Assembly: GCA_963811605.1 (NCBI GenBank)
Contig: CAWESA010000020.1
Location: 1 to 64,000 of the forward strand
Length of the DNA: 64,000 nt
Source: CAVQLX01 sp963811605
GTDB taxonomy: Bacteria > Desulfobacterota > Binatia > DP-6
Direction of reading: 5' to 3'
The notes under the pieces: model-generated
What the model was told of the DNA's origin: nothing
What the model saw: only the letters and a program-made list of their open reading frames with translations
Database searches by the model: none
Position numbers and translations under genes: made by a program
Shown here: positions 44,315 through 52,284 of the stretch, one piece after another
Position numbering within the stretch: position 1 is the first letter of the stretch
Layout of the letters: each line of letters opens with the position of its first letter

Positions 44315-44890
44315 ATGCCGTTGATCCCCGCCACGCAGCTCCGCGCGGGCATGACCATCCAGCACGAGAACGCGCTCTGGCGCGTCATGACGGTGACGCA
44401 CGTGACGCCCGGCAACTGGCGCGGGATGGTCCAGACCAAGCTGCGCAACCTGAAGACCGGCACGCAGACCGAGCACCGGTTCCGCTCGGAGGATCGTGTG
44501 GATCGCGCCACCCTCGAGCAGCATGAGATGGAGTTCCTCTACGAGAGCGACGGCCACTACCACTTCATGAACACCGAGACCTACGACCAGATCGCCTTCG
44601 ACAAGGACACGCTGGGCGACGCGGTCGGCTACCTGACGGCGAACTCGCGCATCCAGGTGGAGTTCTTCGAGACCACGCCCATCGGCGTGAGCCTGCCGAA
44701 GACGGTCGACCTGAAGGTGGTGGAAACGACCCCGGGCATGAAGACCGCCACGGTGACCAACGTCCTCAAGCCCGCCACGCTCGAGACGGGCCTGATCGTG
44801 CAGGTCCCCGGCTTCATCAACGAGGGCGACCTGCTTCGCATCGACACCGAGACCGGCGACTACGTGTCGCGGGCGAAGGAGCCGGCCTAG
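44315..44890 (+). CDS. efp: Elongation factor P
   Basis: The 191-residue protein has the three beta domains of EF-P (N-terminal LIPATQLRAGMTIQH, middle FLYESDGHYHFMNTETYDQI, C-terminal GLIVQVPGFINEGDLLRIDTETGDYVSR). The loop tip that normally carries a modified Lys34 or Arg32 reads HVTPGNWRG, so residue 34 is Asn and no beta-lysyl or rhamnosyl target is at the usual place. EF-P relieves ribosome stalling at proline runs, and a 15-Pro protein is encoded at 35597. GGAGGAA precedes the ATG. No epmA, epmB or earP gene is in the window. Confidence 0.95.
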   Translation: MPLIPATQLRAGMTIQHENALWRVMTVTHVTPGNWRGMVQTKLRNLKTGTQTEHRFRSEDRVDRATLEQHEMEFLYESDGHYHFMNTETYDQIAFDKDTLGDAVGYLTANSRIQVEFFETTPIGVSLPKTVDLKVVETTPGMKTATVTNVLKPATLETGLIVQVPGFINEGDLLRIDTETGDYVSRAKEPA

Positions 44891-44927
44891 ATCGAAGCGC
44901 GGGAGGCCCGCCGGGCCTGCGGTCGCC

Positions 44928-45701
44928 TCACTTCCCCTTCCACTGGGGCTTCCGCTTCTGCGCGAACGCCAGCGGCCCCTCGCGCGCATCCTCGCTCGCC
45001 CACAGCCGATTCACCCCGTCGTAGGTCGCGCCGAGGGCCTCGGGGAGCGGCTTCCCCAGCCCCTCGAGCGCGGCCTGCTTGGTGGCCTGGATCGACAGCG
45101 GCGAGCACTCGACGATCTCGCGCGCCCAGCGCGCCGCGGCACCCATCAGCTGGCCGTTCGGCACCACCTCGTTGACCAGGCCCAGCCGCTCGCCCTCCGC
45201 GGCGCTGATCGGCTTGCCGGTGAGCATCATGCCCATCGCCACCTTGAGCGGGATGTGTCGCGGCAGGCGATGGACGCCCCCGGCCGCGGCCATCAGGCCG
45301 ACGCGCGGCTCCGGCAGGCCGAGGGTCGCGTGCTCCGCAGCGACCAGGATGTCGCAGGCGAGCGCGATCTCCAGCCCGCCGCCGAGCGCGAAACCGTTCA
45401 CCGCCGCGATGATCGGCTTGCGCAGATCGAAGCGCGAGGTGAGGCCGCCAAAGCCCGTGCGAGGCACCCGTGGCATGCCATGCTCGGCCGTCCACTTGAG
45501 GTCGTTGCCAGCCGAGAATGCCTTCTCGCCGGCGCCCGTCAGGATGGCGACCCAGCATTCGTCGTCCGCCGCGAAGTCGTCCCATACCTGCTCCATCTCG
45601 GCGTTGGCTGCCGGATGGAGCGAGTTCATGACCTCGGGACGATTGATGGTCACCCGGGCGACGTGGTCCTGCTTCTCGTAGCGGATGAACTCGAGCGTCA
45701 T
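44928..45701 (-). CDS. Enoyl-CoA hydratase/isomerase (crotonase family)
   Basis: The 257-residue crotonase has the oxyanion-hole segments GEKAFSAGNDLKW and NGFALGGGLEIALACDI, and LGLPEPRVGLMAAAGGVHRLPR in the active-site region, with a Glu at PEPR but a shifted position for the second catalytic Glu. Substrate may be an enoyl-CoA in fatty or aromatic acid breakdown. It is convergent with efp and divergent from the epoxide hydrolase. No acyl-CoA dehydrogenase is adjacent. Confidence 0.92.
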   Translation of the reverse strand: MTLEFIRYEKQDHVARVTINRPEVMNSLHPAANAEMEQVWDDFAADDECWVAILTGAGEKAFSAGNDLKWTAEHGMPRVPRTGFGGLTSRFDLRKPIIAAVNGFALGGGLEIALACDILVAAEHATLGLPEPRVGLMAAAGGVHRLPRHIPLKVAMGMMLTGKPISAAEGERLGLVNEVVPNGQLMGAAARWAREIVECSPLSIQATKQAALEGLGKPLPEALGATYDGVNRLWASEDAREGPLAFAQKRKPQWKGK

Positions 45702-45730
45702 GGGCGCAGCCTAGCGCAGGCCGCCCGCGT

Positions 45731-45759
45731 TTGACAGGTGCACGGCCCGACCCTATCGC
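45731..45759 (+). promoter_or_regulatory. Leaderless promoter of the epoxide hydrolase-trmB pair
   Basis: TTGACA (45731-45736), a 17-nt spacer and TATCGC (45754-45759). The ATG at 45766 is exactly where transcription is expected to start, and no ribosome site exists in the 6 nt between. Confidence 0.6.
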
Positions 45760-45765
45760 CTTCGC

Positions 45766-46689
45766 ATGCCCCTGGAGCACCGCCTCGTGCGCACCAATGG
45801 CGTGCGCCTGCACTGCGTCGTCGCGGGCGACGGTCCGCTGGTTCTTCTCCTGCACGGATTCCCCGACTTCTGGTATTCCTGGCGGCACCAGATCGAGCCG
45901 CTCGCCACGCGCTTCCGCGTCGTCGCGCCCGATCTCCGCGGCTACAACGAGAGCGAGAAGCCCGCTGGCGTGGCCGCCTATGCCATGCCCGAGCTGGTGG
46001 CCGACGTGGAGGGCCTGGTGCGCGCCTTCGGTGCCCGCGATGCGGCGATCGTCGGACACGACTGGGGCGGGGCCGTCGCATGGACGTTCGCGATGGAGCG
46101 CCCTGCCCTCACCCGCAAGCTGGCCGTGCTCAACTGTCCTCACCCGGCGCTCATGACGCAGCATCTGCGAGGCAACCTGCGCCAGCTCGCGCGCAGCTGG
46201 TACATGTTCTTCTTCCAGATTCCCCGGCTGCCGGAGCTCCTCCTCGGACTGGGTCACGCGAGTGCGATCGGCCGGGCGTTTCGCGCTGCGAGCGTGCGCC
46301 CCGGCGTGCTCACCGACGAGGATGTGCAGCGACTGCGCGACGCCGCCATGCACTCGGGGGCGCTGCGCGGCGCCCTCAACTACTATCGCGCCGCCTTCCG
46401 CGATCGCGCCAACGCCGCCCTGTTGCCCGGGCCCCTGCGCCGCTTCGTCTACGGCGACGAGGAGCTGCCGCCGCCGCGCCGCACGCTCGAGGACTGGCCC
46501 AGGATCGCCGCGCCCACGCTGCTGATCTGGGGCGAGCAGGACATCGCGCTCGGCACCGAGCTCACGACCGGCATGGAGCCGCTGTTGAGCGGCCCGTTCG
46601 AGATCCGCTACGTGCCCGACTCGGGCCACTGGGTGCAGCAGGAGCAGCCCGAGCTGGTGACGCGCTGGCTCGAGGAATTCCTCGCCTGA
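45766..46689 (+). CDS. Epoxide-hydrolase-like alpha/beta hydrolase
   Basis: The 307-residue enzyme has the epoxide hydrolase hallmarks LLHGFPDFWYSWRHQ (HGxP oxyanion motif), DLRGYNESEKP and nucleophile elbow GHDWGG with Asp as nucleophile. The cap domain contains Tyr residues (LNYYRAAFRD) that could donate a proton. The final catalytic His is in DSGHWVQQE. It may be an epoxide hydrolase or a haloalkane-dehalogenase relative. trmB follows after 8 bp in the same direction. Confidence 0.9.
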   Translation: MPLEHRLVRTNGVRLHCVVAGDGPLVLLLHGFPDFWYSWRHQIEPLATRFRVVAPDLRGYNESEKPAGVAAYAMPELVADVEGLVRAFGARDAAIVGHDWGGAVAWTFAMERPALTRKLAVLNCPHPALMTQHLRGNLRQLARSWYMFFFQIPRLPELLLGLGHASAIGRAFRAASVRPGVLTDEDVQRLRDAAMHSGALRGALNYYRAAFRDRANAALLPGPLRRFVYGDEELPPPRRTLEDWPRIAAPTLLIWGEQDIALGTELTTGMEPLLSGPFEIRYVPDSGHWVQQEQPELVTRWLEEFLA

Positions 46690-46697
46690 GGCACCCC

Positions 46698-47249
46698 GTG
46701 GGCCCGCCGGCAGATCTCTGGCGCGGCGTGTTCGGCACCGCGCACCCGGTCGAGATCGAGATCGGACCGGGTCGCGGCGACGTCCTCCTGGCCTTTGCCG
46801 CCGCGCGACCGGCGACGAACTTCTTCGCCATCGAGCACGCCACCGGTCTCGCCGCCATGATCGCGGCCCAGGCCGCGGCGCGGCAACTGGTCAACGTCCG
46901 CGTCGTGAGCGGCGACGCGCGGTGCATCCTGGCCCACGCGGTGCCGTCCGCGTCGGTCAGCGCGGTGCACGTCTACTTTCCCGATCCGTGGCCGAAGACG
47001 CGCCATCGGCACCGCCGGCTGTTCGATCGTCCCGATCTGGCCGAGGATATCCGGCGGGTGCTCCGGCCCGGCGGTCTGGTGCACGTCGCGACCGATCTGC
47101 CGGTCCTCCATGACGCCATGTGTGCGCGCCTGGCCGCGGTCGGACTGGTCGCGAGCGAGACGGGCGGGCCGGTTCGTCCGGTCTCCAAGTTCGAGCGCAA
47201 GTACGCCGCGGCGGGAACCTACGCCGCGGCGTTCGTCAGACCGGCCTGA
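46698..47249 (+). CDS. trmB: tRNA (guanine-N7-)-methyltransferase
   Basis: The 183-residue enzyme methylates G46 of tRNA variable loops using SAM. The SAM site is EIEIGPGRGDVLL, and the diagnostic motif VHVYFPDPWPKTRHRHRRL and GGLVHVATDLP are present. The GTG start follows the hydrolase by 8 bp. Shorter than many TrmB proteins because the N-terminal tail is missing. The stop codon lies in a 16-bp palindrome shared with the convergent moeB gene. Confidence 0.92.
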   Translation: MGPPADLWRGVFGTAHPVEIEIGPGRGDVLLAFAAARPATNFFAIEHATGLAAMIAAQAAARQLVNVRVVSGDARCILAHAVPSASVSAVHVYFPDPWPKTRHRHRRLFDRPDLAEDIRRVLRPGGLVHVATDLPVLHDAMCARLAAVGLVASETGGPVRPVSKFERKYAAAGTYAAAFVRPA

Positions 47250-47259
47250 CCGGTCAGGC
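47244..47259. repeat. Perfect 16-bp palindrome containing two convergent stop codons
   Basis: GCCTGACCGGTCAGGC is a gapless palindrome; the trmB TGA and the moeB TGA occupy symmetric positions in it. It may act as a bidirectional terminator core, but lacks a loop and T-runs. Confidence 0.6.
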
Positions 47260-48444
47260 GGCGTGCTCCGCGCGACCCGGCTCGGCGAGCCCGCAGAACA
47301 CCTCGTAGTCGATCAGCTCCTTGATGGTGGGATTCTCGCCGCAGATCTTGCAGTTGGGATCGCGGCGCAGCTTGAGGACGCGCACCTCGGCCGCCAGGGT
47401 GTCGAAGTGCATGAGGCGGCCGATCAGCGGCTTCCCGATCCCCAGGATCAGCTTGATCGTCTCGAGAGCCTGCACCGAGCCCACCAGTCCGGGCAGCACG
47501 CCCAGCACGCCGGCCTCGGCGCAAGACGGAACGGCCCCGGGCGGCGGTGGCTCCGGGAACATGCAGCGGTAGCACGGGCCGGTAGGCGGACTGAACACGG
47601 TCGCCTGGCCCTCGAACTGCCAGATGGCGCCGTCGACGAGAGGCTTCTTCAGCAGGACGCAGGCGTCGTTGGCGAGATACCGGGTCGGGAAGTTGTCGCA
47701 GCCGTTCACGACGATGTCGAATTGCTCGAAGATGCGGAAGGCGTTCGCGGATGACAGATGCTCGCGGAACTCGACCACGCGGACGTCGGGATTCAACGCC
47801 TGCAGCGTCATGCGCGCCGACTCGACCTTCGCCATGCCGATGCGATCGTTGGTGTGCAAGATCTGCCGCTGCAGGTTGGAGAGGTCGACGACGTCCATGT
47901 CGACGATGCCGAGCGTGCCGACGCCCGCGGCCGCCAGGTAGAGCGCGGCCGGCGATCCCAGTCCGCCGGCGCCGATCAGCAGCACCTTGGCGTCGAGCAG
48001 CTTCGCCTGTCCCTGCTCACCCACCTCGGGAAGCAGGAAATGGCGGCTGTAGCGGATCTGCTGCTCGGGCGTGAACTGCCGGTCCTCGGTGATCGGCAGA
48101 CCCTGGTTCTTCCACGCATTGTAGCCACCGCGCATGGACGTGACGTCGCGGTACCCGAGCTCCTTCAGAATGCGCCCCGCGAGCAACGAGCGCGCCCCGC
48201 TGGCGCAGTAGGCGACGATGGGCGTCTCCTTGTCGGGCACCGCCTCCTCGACACGCATCTCGAGGAAGCCCCGCGGAATGGACACGGCTCCGGGAAGGTA
48301 TCCCTGCCGGAACTCCTCCTTCTCGCGGACGTCGAGCAACACCGGCTTCGTGCCGCCGGCCAGGCGCGTCTTCACCTCGTCGGTGGACGCCTCCGGCACC
48401 TGCTGCCGGGCTTCCGCCATGATCTGCTCGTAGGTTTTAGCCAT
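47254..48444 (-). CDS. Rhodanese-MoeB/ThiF sulfur-carrier adenylyltransferase fusion
   Basis: The 396-residue protein is a fusion. The N-terminal rhodanese (about 20-118) has a catalytic loop YCASGARS with persulfide Cys80. The E1-like MoeB/ThiF domain (about 124-390) has GAGGLGSPAALYLAAAGVG (157-175), NLQRQILH, DNFPTRYLAND and two zinc-type Cys pairs (CYRCMF and NCKICGENP). It should adenylate and sulfurylate a ubiquitin-like sulfur carrier for molybdopterin, thiamine or cysteine. In the usual MoeBR/MOCS3 fusion the rhodanese is C-terminal; here it is N-terminal. Confidence 0.9.
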   Translation of the reverse strand: MAKTYEQIMAEARQQVPEASTDEVKTRLAGGTKPVLLDVREKEEFRQGYLPGAVSIPRGFLEMRVEEAVPDKETPIVAYCASGARSLLAGRILKELGYRDVTSMRGGYNAWKNQGLPITEDRQFTPEQQIRYSRHFLLPEVGEQGQAKLLDAKVLLIGAGGLGSPAALYLAAAGVGTLGIVDMDVVDLSNLQRQILHTNDRIGMAKVESARMTLQALNPDVRVVEFREHLSSANAFRIFEQFDIVVNGCDNFPTRYLANDACVLLKKPLVDGAIWQFEGQATVFSPPTGPCYRCMFPEPPPPGAVPSCAEAGVLGVLPGLVGSVQALETIKLILGIGKPLIGRLMHFDTLAAEVRVLKLRRDPNCKICGENPTIKELIDYEVFCGLAEPGRAEHAA

Positions 48445-48448
48445 CTCG

Positions 48449-48673
48449 TCAGCCCTCGATCCCGTCGAAGAGATTCATCCGATACTCCATCCAGCGCGCC
48501 ACCCCGTCGGCGTAGGCCGGCGAGAGGAGAAGTCGGAGCATCCCGAGGCTACGCCAGAGCGGGTAGCGTCGCGACAGCAGCAGCCGATCGGGCGTCCACC
48601 CCAGGAAGAAGGCGATCTTCTCCCGGTCGGCCCGCCGTAGCAACCCTCGGCGCCAGAGCGCCCAGAGGATCAC
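48449..48673 (-). CDS. Small basic protein of unknown function between nuoI and moeB
   Basis: A 74-residue ORF whose ATG overlaps the nuoI stop (ATGA) and whose stop lies 4 bp before the moeB start, which argues that it is translated. It is rich in Arg, Leu and Trp (MILWALWRRGLLRRAD...RWMEYRMNLFDGIEG) and may be a helical or membrane-peripheral protein. No family is recognised. Confidence 0.55.
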   Translation of the reverse strand: MILWALWRRGLLRRADREKIAFFLGWTPDRLLLSRRYPLWRSLGMLRLLLSPAYADGVARWMEYRMNLFDGIEG

Positions 48674-49266
48674 CGACCCTCCGCCGCCAGCGCCTCAGCC
48701 TCCCGGTATCCGTGCTGCATGTCGTCCATCAACGCCTCCCGGCCCCGGGTCTCGAGGATGTGCGAGCGCTCCATCAGGACCTGCTTGGTCTCGACGAAAT
48801 CCTCTCGCCGGTACCCCCAGATGCGGGGATGGACGTAGGTGTCCATGCGGATCGCGTCGCACGGACAGGCCTCGACGCACATGCCGCAATAGATGCACTG
48901 GAGCGTGTCGATCTCGTAGCGCAGCGGGAACTTCTCGACCGACGCGTCAGGGTGCTCCCCCGCCTCGATGTGAATGCACTTGGCGGGACACGCGGTCGCG
49001 CACAGGAAGCACGACGTGCAGCGCACCGAGCCGTCGGGCTTGAGGGTCAGCCGGTGTGCCCCCCGATACCCCTCGCTGTAGGTCTTTCGCTGCTCGGGAT
49101 ACTGGACGGTGACCATCGCCTGCCGGTCCTTGGCGAGCCCGAGGAGATGCAGCGTGTGGAGCGTCATGTTGCGCGCGAAGTGCCCGGCGGTGACGGCGAC
49201 GCCGCGCACGATCTCCGGCAGGTACAGGCGCTCGATCAGATTGAGCCGCTTGGGCTGGAGCTGCAT
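48670..49266 (-). CDS. nuoI: NADH-quinone oxidoreductase subunit I-like 2x[4Fe-4S] protein
   Basis: The 198-residue protein has two ferredoxin motifs CTSCFLCATACPAKCI and CIYCGMCVEACPCDAI, with the N-terminal helix TLHTLHLLGL and the connecting ARNMT segment of NuoI. It carries clusters N6a/b between NuoG and NuoB. It is located away from nuoBFG and next to a small ORF and the rhodanese-MoeB gene. The ATG at 49266 was chosen; a GTG 7 codons upstream is possible. A NuoI paralogue of a related complex is not excluded. Confidence 0.88.
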   Translation of the reverse strand: MQLQPKRLNLIERLYLPEIVRGVAVTAGHFARNMTLHTLHLLGLAKDRQAMVTVQYPEQRKTYSEGYRGAHRLTLKPDGSVRCTSCFLCATACPAKCIHIEAGEHPDASVEKFPLRYEIDTLQCIYCGMCVEACPCDAIRMDTYVHPRIWGYRREDFVETKQVLMERSHILETRGREALMDDMQHGYREAEALAAEGR

Positions 49267-49351
49267 GGGTTCGGCGGAGCCTAGCACCCCGGCCGGTCTC
49301 GGGCCAGCGACGCGAGCCCCGAGGACGGGTTCGCTGTACCCGACGGGCCCC

Positions 49352-49996
49352 CTAGTGTGGACGGCGGACCGACTGTCCGCCGGGATCGAGCCGCAGCTCC
49401 TCGAGCCGGAACTCCAGGACGTCGACCAGTCGCCGCCCCCGCTCGCGCAAGCTGCCGGCTTCCAGGAGCGCCTGTTTCTCGAGCGGATCGACGTCGAGAT
49501 TCTGGGCCAGAAAGTTGACGAACGTCTCGTCGTCGACCCCGCTCTCGAGCAGCCCGCTGTCGGCGTCTGCGCGTCCCGTGCGCTGCAGGTACCGCAGCAC
49601 CACCGCGCCGATACCCGTCCGCATCGTGGCCGGAAGCCTGTCGGCGGGCTGCTCGCGCCAGCTCACGACGCCCTCGCGATACTCGGCGCGCGACAGCTCG
49701 CGATGGATCACGAACTCGCGCAGCCCGCGCAGGACGATGTTGAAGCGCCCATCCGGTAGCTCCTCCGTCCGGGCCAGCTCGCCCACGGTCCCGATGCTGA
49801 ATATCCCGGGACGCCCGGCGTAGTCCTTTTGCCAGTCGTCCCGCAGGAGGACCATCCCGATCAGGCGGGCGCCCTTCACCGCGTCCCGCACCATGGTGCG
49901 GTAGCGTGGCTCGAAGATGTGCAGCGGGAGCGGCATGCGCGGGAAGAAGACCACGTTGGGAAGCGGGAAGAGCGGGATGATGTCCGGCAGCTTCAT
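49352..49996 (-). CDS. Lon N-terminal-domain protein (LON substrate-binding)
   Basis: The 214-residue protein contains only the LON substrate-binding domain: PLFPLPNVVFFPRMPLPLHIFEPRYR near the N-terminus, then the GRFNIVLRGLREFVI block. No AAA or protease domain follows, so it is not Lon itself. Its role is unclear. The start overlaps the Fur-type gene by 4 bp (ATGA), making it the last gene of the rubrerythrin operon. Confidence 0.88.
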   Translation of the reverse strand: MKLPDIIPLFPLPNVVFFPRMPLPLHIFEPRYRTMVRDAVKGARLIGMVLLRDDWQKDYAGRPGIFSIGTVGELARTEELPDGRFNIVLRGLREFVIHRELSRAEYREGVVSWREQPADRLPATMRTGIGAVVLRYLQRTGRADADSGLLESGVDDETFVNFLAQNLDVDPLEKQALLEAGSLRERGRRLVDVLEFRLEELRLDPGGQSVRRPH

Positions 49997-50397
49997 CGAG
50001 TCTCCCGGCACCGCTGACAGTAGCCGTAGAGGACCAGCGTGTGTGACGTCACCTCGTGCCCCGCACGGGTCGCCGCTTCGTGGAGCGGCTCCGCCTGATC
50101 GAGCAGGAGGTCTTCGACCCGCCCACACAGGCGGCACACGAAGTGGTCGTGGGGAGTCGAGGTCGGGTCGTAGTGCAGGGACCGCGCGCCGAGGTTGGCC
50201 GCGCCGATCTGGCCCTCCTGCACCAGGCGCTGGAGATTCCGGTACACCGTGCCGAGGCTGATCGACGGCAGCAGGCGCCGGACATGGTCGTAGATGCGTT
50301 CAGCCGTCGGATGCTCGGTCCCGGAGGTCCGCACCGCCTCCAGCACCACCGCGAGCTGCGGCGTCGCGCGGCGGCCCTCGCGTACGGCGTCAGCCAT
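49993..50397 (-). CDS. Fur/PerR-family metalloregulator
   Basis: The 134-residue protein has a winged-helix DNA-binding domain (HPTAERIYDHVRRLLPSISLGTVYRNLQRL). The metal sites are HYDPTSTPHDHFVC and two zinc Cys pairs: C88/C91 in CRLC and C127/C130 in CQRC. Such regulators sense iron or peroxide and repress oxidative-stress and iron genes. Position in an operon with rubrerythrin favours a PerR-like role. A candidate operator (52766-52778) precedes the operon. It overlaps the DUF3501 gene by 8 bp. Confidence 0.9.
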   Translation of the reverse strand: MADAVREGRRATPQLAVVLEAVRTSGTEHPTAERIYDHVRRLLPSISLGTVYRNLQRLVQEGQIGAANLGARSLHYDPTSTPHDHFVCRLCGRVEDLLLDQAEPLHEAATRAGHEVTSHTLVLYGYCQRCRETR

Positions 50398-51013
50398 CGC
50401 GAACCCAGCGCAACGCCGCGACCGCCGCTTCTCCTCCGAGCAGGTCGGTTGCCAGGCTGCGACGCACGTCGTCGGGGACGCGCGACTCCACCCGGTAGGC
50501 GGGATGGTCGGTCGCCACCACGACCGGGGCATCGGCGACGAGGCGCTCGCACGCGGTGGCGGAGAGCGGAAAACGCACGTACTGCACGGCGGACAGCTTG
50601 GTCTCGCTCTCCCGTCCCTCCTCGAAACGCCCCTGCGTCCGCTCGCCCCCGACGTCCAGCCAGAGGTGGCGGTCGATGCCGCGCAGCCGCTGCAGCTCGT
50701 CACGAATACGGCTCTGGTCGCTGATCTCGATCAGGAGCGTTGCCGACAGCTCGGAGGCGCCCGGTAGCAGCGCGCCGTAGACAGCGAGCTCCGCGCGCAC
50801 GGCGTCGAGGTCGGTGATGTGCTCGACCCACAGCATCTCCTGCGTCTGGTACCAGACCGTGGCCCGATCCTCGAACAGGAGGCTCATGCGATCGCCCAGG
50901 CCGATCCGCCGCTTGCGCTTGTGCTCGATGATGCGCCGACGGATGGCCGCCCGCTCCGTGCCGTAGCGGTCCCGGCCGAGGAGGTCGTCGAGCTCGAGGC
51001 GCCCGATATTCAT
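50390..51013 (-). CDS. DUF3501-family protein
   Basis: The 207 residues match the DUF3501 pattern: MNIGRLELDDLL, KRKRRIGLGDRMSLLFEDR and WYQTQEMLWVEHI. Residues about 75-130 continue a conserved acidic/helical region. The family has no established function, but it is repeatedly found between rubrerythrin and a CCG-domain Fe-S protein, exactly as here. It overlaps the neighbouring genes on both sides, so its product level is probably matched to theirs. Confidence 0.9.
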   Translation of the reverse strand: MNIGRLELDDLLGRDRYGTERAAIRRRIIEHKRKRRIGLGDRMSLLFEDRATVWYQTQEMLWVEHITDLDAVRAELAVYGALLPGASELSATLLIEISDQSRIRDELQRLRGIDRHLWLDVGGERTQGRFEEGRESETKLSAVQYVRFPLSATACERLVADAPVVVATDHPAYRVESRVPDDVRRSLATDLLGGEAAVAALRWVRDG

Positions 51014-52284
51014 TGTGGTGGCAGCTTCCGGCCCTCGTACGCCGCTTCCAGCGCCTCGACGGGGTGGTAGACGCGCTGGCCGCGCTGCTGCTCGAGCTGC
51101 AGCGCCGCCAGGGGACAGTCGGAGACGATGAGCTCCGGACCGAGCTCGTCGAGCTCCCGCAGCAGCGGCCGCGCGACCTTGAGCGACTGCTCGTAGAACT
51201 CCCGCTTGAAGCCCCACGTGCCGTCCATCCCGGTGCATCGTTCCAGCACCTCGACGGCCGTCTCCGGGACCAGCCGGAGCATATCTCGCGACTTGAATCC
51301 GATCTCCTGGACACGCAGGTGACAGGGCACGTGATAGGCGACCCGTCCGAGCCCCGAGCGAAAGTCGCGGTCGAGGTTTCCAGCCGCGTGCAGCCGCATC
51401 AACCACTCGGCCAGGTCGAAAACCCGGGACGCCACGCGCTCGCTCTCGGCTCCCGGGACCAATCGCGGGTACTCCTGCTTCAGCATGCGGCTGCACGATG
51501 GCCCCGGCACGACCACATCACGACCCTCGTCGATCGCACGCCCGAGCTGCTCCAGGTTGAAGCGGGCACGACGTGTCGCCCCCTGCACGTCACCCGCATC
51601 GAGCGCCGGCATGCCGCAGCACACCTGCTCAGGAATGCTCACGTCGACCCCGCTGCGCCAGAGGACGCGGACCGCGGCGCGGCCCGTGTCGGGCACGTTG
51701 TACTCGACCGGCGTCGTGTAGAAGAGCGCCACCTTCCCGGTCCGTCCGACACCGGCCGGAGGTACCTGGCGCCGGAACCAGGAGCTGAAGCGATGGGCAT
51801 ACTCCGGCAGTCGCCGGCGCCGGTCGATGCCGAGCCAGCGTTCTCCGATCCACCGGAATACGGGGTTTCGGTTGGCCCAGTTGGCCAGCGCCGGCATCCG
51901 GGAGGCTATCGCGCCAAGCCGCTCCGGACTGCCGAGGAACCGCTCCCGCAGGCCCACGCCCTCCGCTTCCGCCCGCGCGATTCGGGCGTCGAGCATCAGG
52001 CGCGGAAAGTCGACGGCCCAGCGATGTGGCGGCGTGTACGGACAGTGCGGGTAGCACAGCTGGCAGGAGAAGCAGAGATCCACCACATGCCGGCCTTCCG
52101 CGAGGCTGAGCGTCGCCTCCCCGTCGTGCTGCTCATCGATGGTATCGAGCAGCGTGTTGAAGGAGGGGCAGAGGTTGTAGCAACGCCGGCATCCGGCGCA
52201 GATGTCGTAGACTCGCTGCGCCTCGGTAGCCAGGGCCGCCGGATCGCGACGCTCCGGGACCCTGCTCTCCCGGCCTGTCTCCAC
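51010..52284 (-). CDS. CCG-domain iron-sulfur protein (heterodisulfide-reductase-related)
   Basis: The 424 residues begin with two ferredoxin-type 4Fe-4S motifs, CAGCRRCYNLCPSFN and CFSCQLCYPHCPYTP. Two CCG-type Cys-rich domains follow (EQVCCGMPALDAG, and CHLRVQEIGFKS with ERCTGMDGTWGF). This is the layout of GlpC/HdrD-like electron-transfer proteins. It probably passes electrons to rubrerythrin or a related acceptor, given the operon. It starts immediately after the rubrerythrin stop. Confidence 0.9.
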   Translation of the reverse strand: METGRESRVPERRDPAALATEAQRVYDICAGCRRCYNLCPSFNTLLDTIDEQHDGEATLSLAEGRHVVDLCFSCQLCYPHCPYTPPHRWAVDFPRLMLDARIARAEAEGVGLRERFLGSPERLGAIASRMPALANWANRNPVFRWIGERWLGIDRRRRLPEYAHRFSSWFRRQVPPAGVGRTGKVALFYTTPVEYNVPDTGRAAVRVLWRSGVDVSIPEQVCCGMPALDAGDVQGATRRARFNLEQLGRAIDEGRDVVVPGPSCSRMLKQEYPRLVPGAESERVASRVFDLAEWLMRLHAAGNLDRDFRSGLGRVAYHVPCHLRVQEIGFKSRDMLRLVPETAVEVLERCTGMDGTWGFKREFYEQSLKVARPLLRELDELGPELIVSDCPLAALQLEQQRGQRVYHPVEALEAAYEGRKLPPQ

